Assembly (NCBI RefSeq): GCF_036346295.1
Contig: NZ_CP107819.1
Coordinates: 7,440,001 to 7,504,000, forward strand
Direction of reading: 5' to 3'
Length of the DNA: 64,000 nucleotides
Origin: Streptomyces sp. NBC_00536
Lineage (GTDB): Bacteria; Actinomycetota; Actinomycetes; Streptomycetales; Streptomycetaceae
The notes below the pieces were generated by a model. That model did no database searches, was not told the origin of the DNA, and worked only from the letters and a program-made list of their open reading frames with translations. Below, piece by piece: positions 1 through 6,372 of this stretch (position 1 is the first letter of the stretch; each line of letters opens with the position of its first letter). The translations under genes and the position numbers were made by a program.

Positions 1-10
1 TGACGGCACA

Positions 11-1339
11 TCAGATGTCCCTCGCGGTGCGGAAACCGGCGAAGATCTGGCGGCGCACCGGCAGGTCCCAGTTGCGGAAGGTGCCCCGGCAGGCCACCGG
101 ATCCACGGCGAACGAGCCGCCGCGCAGCACCTTGTGCTCCGGACCGAAGAACACCTCGGAATACTCGCGGTAGGGGAACGCCCGGAACCCCGGGTAGGGC
201 AGGAAATCGCTCGACGTCCACTCCCACACGTCGCCGATCAGCTGGCGCACGCCGAGCGCGGACGCCCCGGCCGGGTAGCTGCCCGCGGCGGCCGGGCGCA
301 GGTGGCGCTGGCCGAGATTGGCGTGCGCGGGCGTGGGATCGGCGTCGCCCCACGGGTAGCGGGTGGACCGGCCGGCCGCCGGGTCGTGGCGGGCCGCCTT
401 CTCCCACTCGGCCTCGGTGGGCAGCCGCCGCCCGGCCCAGCGGGCGTACGCGTCCGCCTCGTACCAGCTGACGTGCAGCACCGGCTCGTCGTCGGGCACC
501 GGCTCCACCACGCCGAAGCGGCGGCGCAGCCACTGGCCCGCCTCCCGGTACCAGAACAGCGGGGCCTCGATCCCGTGGCGGCGGATCTGCTCCCAGCCCT
601 CGGCCGCCCACCAGCGGGCCTCGCCGTAGCCGCCGTCCGCCATGAAGGCGCGGAACCGGGCGTTGGTGACCGGGACCGTGTCGATCCAGAAGGGCCCGGT
701 GTCCCGCGTGTGCGCGGGACGCTCGTTGTCCAGTGCCCACGGCTCGGTGGAGGTGCCCATGGTGAACGGCCCGCCGGGAACCAGGACTTCGGCGGCCGGC
801 GGCGGAGGCCCGCTCGGCGGTTCCGGCTCCGGGGCGGTCAGCACCGGGCTGCCCGGCCGCAGCTGATGGGTGATCAGCATCGTTTCGTCGTGCTGCTGTT
901 CGTGCTGCGCGATCATCCCGAAGGCGAAGCCGTCGTCGAGCAGCGCGGAGCCTTCGAACGGGGTCCGCTCCAGCAGGTCGAACACCCGGTCCCGCACCCG
1001 CGCGCTGTAGCCGCGCGCCTCGGCGGGGCCCAGCAGCGGCAGGGCGGGCCGCTCCGCGCGGGGATGCGCGAACGCGTCGTAGAGCGGGTCGATCCCGGGA
1101 AGGAGCGGCTCCCGGCCGGCGACCCGGCGCAGCAGCCACAGCTCTTCCTGGTTGCCGATGTGCGCGAGGTCCCACACCAGCGGGGACATCAGCGGCGAGT
1201 GCTGCGCGGTCAGGTCGGCGTCGGTCACCGGGTCGGTCAGCCCGGCGGTCCGGACCCGGGCGGCGGTCAGCGCGGCGGCCGCCCGTTCGCGCAGGTCCCC
1301 GGGCGGCGCCTGGGGCGCCCGGTCGGTTTCGGCGCTCAC
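11..1339 (-). CDS. egtB: Ergothioneine biosynthesis protein EgtB (sulfoxide synthase)
   Basis: EgtB is an iron-dependent enzyme that joins gamma-glutamylcysteine (or cysteine) to hercynine with O2, giving the sulfoxide intermediate of ergothioneine. The 442-residue protein has the family layout. An N-terminal DinB-like half carries HIGNQEELWL near residue 60 and the iron-binding HEQQHDETM near 150. A C-terminal FGE-sulfatase domain (about 185-440) carries VPVTNARFRAF, RLPTEAEWEKAAR, GDVWEWTSS and VLRGGSF. The GTG start overlaps the egtA stop by four bases, so the two are translationally coupled. The order egtA-egtB matches actinomycete egt operons, and egtC and egtD would be expected just beyond the left edge of the window. 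Confidence 0.96.
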   Translation of the reverse strand: MSAETDRAPQAPPGDLRERAAAALTAARVRTAGLTDPVTDADLTAQHSPLMSPLVWDLAHIGNQEELWLLRRVAGREPLLPGIDPLYDAFAHPRAERPALPLLGPAEARGYSARVRDRVFDLLERTPFEGSALLDDGFAFGMIAQHEQQHDETMLITHQLRPGSPVLTAPEPEPPSGPPPPAAEVLVPGGPFTMGTSTEPWALDNERPAHTRDTGPFWIDTVPVTNARFRAFMADGGYGEARWWAAEGWEQIRRHGIEAPLFWYREAGQWLRRRFGVVEPVPDDEPVLHVSWYEADAYARWAGRRLPTEAEWEKAARHDPAAGRSTRYPWGDADPTPAHANLGQRHLRPAAAGSYPAGASALGVRQLIGDVWEWTSSDFLPYPGFRAFPYREYSEVFFGPEHKVLRGGSFAVDPVACRGTFRNWDLPVRRQIFAGFRTARDI

Positions 1340-2760
1340 GGGCGCGCCTCCTTCCGGTCAAGGGCGGGAGCTGGAGATGGAGCCGGGGCGGGTGCCGGGG
1401 ACGCCATCGTGGCGCCGGACCGGGTGCGCGCCTCCTCGGCCTCGTCGGCGGGGCAGCGGCCGCGCCGCACGAACCGGTCGGTGAACTCGCCCACGGCGTC
1501 CCGCACCCGGGTGTCCGCCCCGAGGCGCGGCAGCGCCTCGGCCGCCGCCCGGAAGCAGGCGCGGGCGGCGGCGCGCAGCTCCGGGTCGCGCGGCCCGAAC
1601 CGGGCGGCCGAGCGCCAGAGCGGATTGCGCGGCGCGGGCCGCGGGCCGTAGGAATCGGCGAGCCCCTTCGCCACGCGGTACGCCGTCTCCGCGGCCTCCG
1701 GATCGTCGAACAGGGCGTGCACCACGGCCACCGGGACCAGCCAGCCGTCCGGACCCGGCTGCGCGTCGATCATCCGCAGCTCCAAGTGCCCGCGCGGCCG
1801 GACCGGCGGGAACAGGGTGGTGAGGTGGTAGTCGAGGTCCGCGGCGGTCGGCGGCCGGGGCCCGGCGCCGCGCAGCCACCCGCGGAAGCTCAGGCCCCGG
1901 GGGACCTCCCAGGCCCCGGCCGCCTTCTCGTGGTCCGGACCCGGTGGCCGTACGCACATCACCGTGGTGTCGAGCGCGTGCCGGGTCCAGGCCTCGCGCG
2001 GGTCGGCGTCCAGCGGCGGGGCGAGGGCGCGCGCCGTGTCGAGGTCGCTCCAGACGCCCTGGCGGGAACACCGCCAGCCCGCGTACGGGCCGCTGGGGGC
2101 GGGGGAGTTGGCGAAGGCCGACACCAGCACGGCGCCCAGCAGGTGCGCGAACCGCCAGCGCCTGCCGTACCCGAGCGGCCCGGGCTCCTCATGGCCGGCG
2201 TCGACACAGACCTGTACGGAGGCGGACGCGCGCATCATGGCCCGTCCGGCCGGTCCGGTGCGGTCGAAGTAGGTCTCCATCGCGGTGTAGCGCGGGCTGT
2301 CCAGCAGCCGCCGCAGCGGCAGGCGCAGATCGTGCCCGAGACCGTCGAGTACGACGCCCTGGGCGCCGAGGGCGGCGCGTACGGCCGTCAGATCGGTCTG
2401 GAGGTCGCCGACGCACCCCATCAGGGAGGTGGCGGGCGGCGAGCTGAGTTCGAGCTGGCCGCCGGGTTCGACGGTGAACCGGGACCGCAGGGGCAGGGCG
2501 GCCGCCGCGTCGTGCGCGGCGGTGAGCCGGGCGGGCGGCAGCGGTCGGGCGGGGTCCTCCGCGTCCAGCAGCAGCCATTCCAGTTCGGCACCGACCAGCC
2601 GGGGCGGGCCCGTCTTGAAACAGATGCCGCGTACGAGGTCCTCGGCGGCGGTCTCGGTGAGCGGGTGCGCGGGGTGCTCCGCGGGATGCCCGGGGGGACA
2701 TCCCGGGGGACGTTCGGGGGGATGCTCGCGGACGTGTGCCATGGGTGAGTCCTGGGGCAT
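1336..2760 (-). CDS. egtA: Ergothioneine biosynthesis glutamate-cysteine ligase EgtA
   Basis: EgtA makes gamma-glutamylcysteine, the sulfur donor used by EgtB, in the cytoplasm. The 474-residue product has GCS2-type features: PRLVGAELEWLLLD near residue 50, EPGGQLELSSPP near 95, ASASVQVCVD near 180 and HLELRMIDAQP near 320. The N-terminus is Pro/His-rich (HPPERPPG, HPAEHPAHP), and this tract looks variable. I chose ATG 2760 because a GAGG lies eight bases upstream. In-frame starts at 2796 and 2799 would add 12-13 residues but have no visible Shine-Dalgarno. The gene overlaps egtB by four bases and is divergent from the macro-domain gene at 2924. Confidence 0.93.
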   Translation of the reverse strand: MPQDSPMAHVREHPPERPPGCPPGHPAEHPAHPLTETAAEDLVRGICFKTGPPRLVGAELEWLLLDAEDPARPLPPARLTAAHDAAAALPLRSRFTVEPGGQLELSSPPATSLMGCVGDLQTDLTAVRAALGAQGVVLDGLGHDLRLPLRRLLDSPRYTAMETYFDRTGPAGRAMMRASASVQVCVDAGHEEPGPLGYGRRWRFAHLLGAVLVSAFANSPAPSGPYAGWRCSRQGVWSDLDTARALAPPLDADPREAWTRHALDTTVMCVRPPGPDHEKAAGAWEVPRGLSFRGWLRGAGPRPPTAADLDYHLTTLFPPVRPRGHLELRMIDAQPGPDGWLVPVAVVHALFDDPEAAETAYRVAKGLADSYGPRPAPRNPLWRSAARFGPRDPELRAAARACFRAAAEALPRLGADTRVRDAVGEFTDRFVRRGRCPADEAEEARTRSGATMASPAPAPAPSPAPALDRKEARP

Positions 2761-2848
2761 GACCGGATCCTCATCTCCTGTCGTGAGCCGTGACATCACC
2801 GTTGCCTACCCGTCGTGGTCGGGCCGTGAATCGTGCGGTTCGCATCAA

Positions 2849-2900
2849 GATCGCGCAAACCGGTGTCGGATCGCGCAAGGAATTGCGTTGCCGCTTGCGC
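2849..2900. promoter_or_regulatory. Candidate operator: repeated GATCGCGCAA in divergent promoter region
   Basis: Between egtA and the macro-domain gene, GATCGCGCAA occurs at 2849-2858 and again at 2869-2878. That is exactly 20 bases apart, two helical turns, so both would face the same side of the DNA. An inverted TTGCGC follows at 2895-2900. The arrangement suggests a dimeric regulator site covering both divergent promoters. No regulator gene is adjacent, so the binder is unknown. Confidence 0.35.
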
Positions 2901-2923
2901 TCCCCGTTCCGGAGAATCGGGGG

Positions 2924-3736
2924 ATGAGCAGTAGATTGCGGGCCATCGCGCTCGAAAACGCGCAGATCGTGACGGCCGGGGGATATCGGTCGAGGTCGGG
3001 ACGGGAGGTTCCGCTCGCCGCCGCCGTGGCGGAGGCCAAGGCAGGAACCAGGATATATGGCCCCAATCCACTCATTCCAGGCGAACCGGAGGGCACGGGG
3101 AGCCGGGCGACCGTGTTCGAGGTGACCGGCGAGAGCAGCACCGTCGCCGCCCGCAGGCTCGCCGCCGACGGCCCGGTCGCGGTCCTCAGCTTCGCCTCGG
3201 CCCGCAATCCCGGGGGCGGTTACGTCCGCGGGGCCAAGGCCCAGGAGGAAGCCCTGTGCCGCGCCTCCGCCCTCTACGAGACCCTGCTGGAGGCGCGCGA
3301 GTACTACGAGGTCCACCGCGCCGAGCGGAGCACCTTCTACACCGACCGGGTGATTCACTCGCCCGGTGTCCCCGTCTTCCGCGACGACCGCGGTGACCTC
3401 CTGGAGGAACCCTTCCGCGCGGGCTTCCTGACCTCCCCGGCGCCCAACGCGGGCACGATCCGGCGCCAGGAACCCGAGCGGGCCCGCGAGATCCCGGCGG
3501 CGCTGGCCCGGCGGGCGGAGCGGGTCCTGGAGGTGGCGGCCCTGCACGACTACCCGCGCCTGGTGCTGGGGGCGTGGGGGTGCGGGGTGTTCATGAACGA
3601 CCCGGCCGAGGTCGCCGAGGCCTTCCGGGCCCTGCTGACGGGCCGCTTCGCGGGGGTCTTCGACCGGGTGGCGTTCGGAATCCTGGACCGCGCCCCCGGC
3701 CCCCGCCGCGCCTTCGAGGCGGCCTTCCCGGGCTGA
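2924..3736 (+). CDS. TIGR02452 family protein (macro-domain / PARG-like)
   Basis: This 270-residue protein matches the TIGR02452 family of microbial PARG-like macro-domain proteins, which are thought to bind or remove ADP-ribose. Visible hallmarks are VAVLSFASARNPGGGY near residue 90, QEEALCRASALYETL near 110, and VLGAWGCGVFMNDP near 215, the second ADP-ribose-binding loop. The open frame extends far upstream, but ATG 2924 is chosen because it follows GGAGAATCGGGGG and begins the conserved domain at the right distance. It is divergent from egtA. Substrate and partner are not evident from the neighbourhood. ADP-ribosyl hydrolase activity is a family inference only. Confidence 0.88.
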   Translation: MSSRLRAIALENAQIVTAGGYRSRSGREVPLAAAVAEAKAGTRIYGPNPLIPGEPEGTGSRATVFEVTGESSTVAARRLAADGPVAVLSFASARNPGGGYVRGAKAQEEALCRASALYETLLEAREYYEVHRAERSTFYTDRVIHSPGVPVFRDDRGDLLEEPFRAGFLTSPAPNAGTIRRQEPERAREIPAALARRAERVLEVAALHDYPRLVLGAWGCGVFMNDPAEVAEAFRALLTGRFAGVFDRVAFGILDRAPGPRRAFEAAFPG

Positions 3737-3760
3737 GGGGCGCGGGGCCGGGGGGAGTCG

Positions 3761-4225
3761 CTAACTCCAGCCGTACCGCTCGCGCAGGCGGTCCACGACC
3801 AGCTGGAAGCGGCCCCGGTCCAGGGCGCAGGCCTCGCGCCGCATGCCGTCCTCGTGCACCCGCAGCACCCGGTCCACGTCCACCCAGGACTCCCGCCCGG
3901 CACCGTCCCAGGGGCCGGTGCCGATCGGGACCCACTCGCGGTCGTGGTCGTGCCGCTTGCTGGAGAGCTGGACCGCGAGCACGGTGCCGCGCCCGGTCTC
4001 GCGGGCCACGACCAGGACGGGGCGGTCCTTGCCCCGCCCGTCGTTCTCCTCGAACGGAACGAAGGTCCACACGATCTCGCCGGGATCCGGGTCCCCGTCG
4101 TGGTCCGGGGCGTACGAGGTGCGGACGGGCCCGATGGCGTGCGGATCGACCTCGGCGGTGGCGCCGGAGCCGTCGCGGCCTGGTTGCTCGACGTGACCGT
4201 TGCTGTGGTGTGAAAGTGCCGTCAT
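3761..4225 (-). CDS. PemK/MazF-like protein (putative type II toxin family)
   Basis: The 154-residue product has a PemK/MazF-like core after a roughly 45-residue N-terminal extension. The core has DPGEIVWTFVPFEENDGRGKDRPVLVVA, written here in shorter pieces as GEIVWTFVPF and KDRPVLVVA, then VQLSSKRHDHD and WVDVDRVLRVHE. Family members are mRNA endoribonucleases. No antitoxin-like small gene lies next to it. Its ATG overlaps the TGA of the upstream HTH regulator by four bases, so the two are translated together. Similar solitary copies are, as I recall, common in Streptomyces chromosomes, so a housekeeping or regulatory role is as likely as a true toxin. Confidence 0.8.
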   Translation of the reverse strand: MTALSHHSNGHVEQPGRDGSGATAEVDPHAIGPVRTSYAPDHDGDPDPGEIVWTFVPFEENDGRGKDRPVLVVARETGRGTVLAVQLSSKRHDHDREWVPIGTGPWDGAGRESWVDVDRVLRVHEDGMRREACALDRGRFQLVVDRLRERYGWS

Positions 4226-5418
4226 TCGGGTGAGGTTAGCGGTGCGGGACCGGTGGGCGCGGGATTTCGCGCGGCCGTCCCGTCGGTGGGGGGCGTCTGC
4301 GCGGCGGCCGCGGAGAGGTGCAGGCCGTGGGCGTGGATGAGGACACCGGCCTGGGTGCGGCTACGGGCCCCGAGCTGGTCCATGAGTTCGGAGATGTGGC
4401 GGCGGCAGGTGCGCAGGGACAGGCCCAGGCGGCGGGCGATGACCTCGTCCTTGATGCCGTCGGCGAGCAGGACGGCGACCGTGCGTTTGATCTCCTCGGT
4501 CACGGTACGGGCCGCGGCCGGGCCGCTGAGGTAGGGGGTCGCCCGGTTCCAGGACTGCTGGAAGGCGTCGTAGAGGAAGGCGACGGCGGAGGGCTGGCGG
4601 ATGACCACGGCTCCGCGGGGGCGCGCGTGGTCGGGGATGAACGCGACCCGCCGGTCCACGATGATCATCTGGCCGAAGAGCTCGTCGAGGGTGCGGATCT
4701 GCGATCCGGCCGCCGCGGCGGTGCGGACATAGTCCTGGGTGGGCTGGTGGAAGCGGGCCGGGTGCTGGTAGATGCACCGGATCTCGATGCCGCGGTCGAG
4801 CATGGCCAGGTCGCGGGGCAGCGCGTCGGCGAGGATCTCGGCGGGCCGGCCGCCGCCGGGCTGGAAGGAGACGACGTCCGTGCGGCAGTCGGCGACGCAG
4901 GAACTGATGGCGTTGCGGGCGGCGTGCACGTCGGGCAGGAGTTCCAGCACCTCCGCGGACGACGGTCCGTCGTGGGCGCGGGGGAGCGGGAGTGCCTCAA
5001 GGGTGGCGCGCAGTGCGGCGGCCTGCTCCTGATGGATCTTCAACTGCACGTGCGCCGCGCGTAGTTCTTCCTCCCGAGGGCCGAGGAGGGTGGCGATGGC
5101 GTGGTGGGGGCTGACCGGTTCCCAGGCGTCCCCTTCGGGGGCGGGGCGCAAGAGCTGCCACGCCTGGAGTGCGGCCAGGTGCTCGTGGTGGGCGTCGGTG
5201 CGTAATCCGGTGGATTCCGCCGGTGATCCGGTCAACTCTCCTTGTTCCAAGGCCTGGTGGTAGAGCGTCACGGCGTCCCGGGAGAGCGGGGGAAGGCCCG
5301 CGGTTTCGGCCAGCCCGGAATTTTGGGGTGTTTTGTCTCCCTGGCCAGAAAGGGCCTGCAGCTTGTGGGCGGGTTCGTGGGGGGTGCCCAGACTGGCGTT
5401 TTCTCTGTCTATGTCCAC
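4222..5418 (-). CDS. LuxR-type HTH transcriptional regulator with TrmB-like domain
   Basis: This 398-residue regulator has three parts: an N-terminal winged-helix-like segment (about 45-125), a central TrmB/phospholipase-D-like domain (about 165-290, with DVVSFQPGG, RCIYQHPARF, FGQMIIVDRRVAFIP) and a C-terminal LuxR-type HTH (about 320-365, ADGIKDEVIARRLGLSLRTC). There is no phospho-acceptor receiver domain, so it probably senses a ligand or protein. Proteins of this build are abundant in Streptomyces and often sit beside biosynthetic clusters. The start is GTG at 5418, with GGGAAGG upstream. It is divergent from the 67-residue secreted peptide and lies at the edge of the lanthipeptide locus, making it the best candidate for pathway control. 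Confidence 0.82.
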   Translation of the reverse strand: MDIDRENASLGTPHEPAHKLQALSGQGDKTPQNSGLAETAGLPPLSRDAVTLYHQALEQGELTGSPAESTGLRTDAHHEHLAALQAWQLLRPAPEGDAWEPVSPHHAIATLLGPREEELRAAHVQLKIHQEQAAALRATLEALPLPRAHDGPSSAEVLELLPDVHAARNAISSCVADCRTDVVSFQPGGGRPAEILADALPRDLAMLDRGIEIRCIYQHPARFHQPTQDYVRTAAAAGSQIRTLDELFGQMIIVDRRVAFIPDHARPRGAVVIRQPSAVAFLYDAFQQSWNRATPYLSGPAAARTVTEEIKRTVAVLLADGIKDEVIARRLGLSLRTCRRHISELMDQLGARSRTQAGVLIHAHGLHLSAAAAQTPPTDGTAARNPAPTGPAPLTSPE

Positions 5419-5561
5419 TTTTGCCTTCCCCTCTCAACTGGCCTGCACGTTCAGGGCGGATCCACCGCATGGTCCGAGCGGCGCGGACACGGCAGTGTTT
5501 CCCCCAGAAGGAAGCAGCCCGGAGAACCGGGAGCTAACCGATCAAGATCTGGGGATACGTT

Positions 5562-5765
5562 ATGCGAAACATCTTCCGAATGGCAGCTGTCGCGGCAAGC
5601 GCGACGTTCGTCCTCGGTGCGGCCGGTGTCTCCCACGCGGCGCCGCTGGCCGGAAATGACCTGCTCGCCGGTGGTACCAGCGCCGGAATCCAGTCAGACG
5701 AGACCGGCTGGGGCGAGATCTCCTGCCAGTCGGTGCCGCGCCCGGCCTCCTGCCCGCAGATCTAG
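5562..5765 (+). CDS. Small secreted peptide with Cys pair, unknown function
   Basis: I do not recognise the family. The 67-residue product begins with a clear Sec signal: positive MRNIFR, a hydrophobic AAVAASATFVLGAAG stretch, and a likely cut after VSHA. The mature part would be about 41 residues (APLAGNDLL to the end) with two cysteines eight residues apart near the C-terminus (SCQSVPRPASC). GGGGA sits seven bases before ATG. It is divergent from the LuxR/TrmB-like regulator, with a shared 143-base promoter region, and precedes the lanthipeptide genes on the same strand. It has neither the ILxLQN leader nor an SxxS motif, so it is not another lanthipeptide precursor. A secreted signal or surface peptide is possible. 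Confidence 0.7.
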   Translation: MRNIFRMAAVAASATFVLGAAGVSHAAPLAGNDLLAGGTSAGIQSDETGWGEISCQSVPRPASCPQI

Positions 5766-5862
5766 GCCAGCTCCCGGTCCTTCGCGGTCACGCCGCCCCG
5801 GTCCCCTCCGGAATCCGCGCCGCCGCCCACCCCATCCGCCTGAGTCCAGCCCGTCCGAGGAG

Positions 5863-6012
5863 ATGACAGCCGTGCACGCGTTCTCACACTCCGATCACGA
5901 TCCCTTCCACGACCGCTTCTACGACCCCCGGCAGGACGGCGAGGGCGGACCGACGGCCGACGGCGCCCTTCCCTGGCCGCCCACGGGCCCGGAACAGGTC
6001 GTAGTCCTCTGA
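5863..6012 (+). CDS. 49-residue hypothetical ORF upstream of lanKC
   Basis: This is a short ORF, supported mainly by GAGG a few bases before ATG and by its position between the secreted peptide and lanKC on the same strand. The product is His/Asp/Phe-rich at the start (HSDHDPFHDRFYDP) and Pro/Trp-rich near the end (ALPWPPTGPEQVVVL). It has no Cys, signal peptide or known motif. Its stop codon falls in a 26/27-base tandem repeat. It could be a real small peptide of the cluster or a chance ORF in GC-rich DNA. Confidence 0.4.
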   Translation: MTAVHAFSHSDHDPFHDRFYDPRQDGEGGPTADGALPWPPTGPEQVVVL

Positions 6013-6077
6013 CCCCGGTCCGGCTTCAGGACCACTGACCCCGGTCCCGGCTTCAGGACCACTGGCCCCGGCCCAGG
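6010..6077. repeat. 26/27-bp tandem repeat, two copies plus partial
   Basis: Unit 1 (6010-6035) and unit 2 (6036-6062) share TGACCCCGGTC and CGGCTTCAGGACCAC, differing by one inserted C. A degenerate third start, TGGCCCCGG, follows at 6063. The repeat overlaps the stop of the 49-residue ORF and lies about 300 bases before lanKC. Confidence 0.8.
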
Positions 6078-6372
6078 ACATCCGGCCCGCGCCCCTTCGG
6101 CGGCGCCCGCCCACCAGACTTCCCCCGAGGCCCTCTCCTCCCGCCCCGGGGTGATCCCGCCCGGCCCGCTCCCGGCGAGCCCCGCAGCGGCCCCGCCGCA
6201 CTCCCCGCGCCCCGCGCCCCGCACCCGCCACCCGGCGGTGACCGCCCCGCGGTGACCATCCCGCGCCCGCGCTCCCCTTCTTCCTTCCCGCCCGGCCCCT
6301 GCGCGCCGCGTTCCCGACGGCAGGCGGTCCCGTCCCGCCGCCGTGCCCGGCCGCGTCCTCCTGGAGAACCCC
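6078..6372. other. Intergenic leader before lanKC
   Basis: About 295 bases of very C-rich DNA with no convincing ORF on either strand. It ends in the lanKC ribosome binding site (GGAG at 6363-6366). I see no clear hairpin terminator. It may be a long untranslated leader or contain the lanKC promoter. Confidence 0.4.

Noticed and set aside
5562..5765. The 67-residue secreted peptide as an eleventh lanthipeptide precursor
   Set aside because: It has a Sec signal rather than an ILxLQN leader and no Ser-x2-Ser-x-Cys core.
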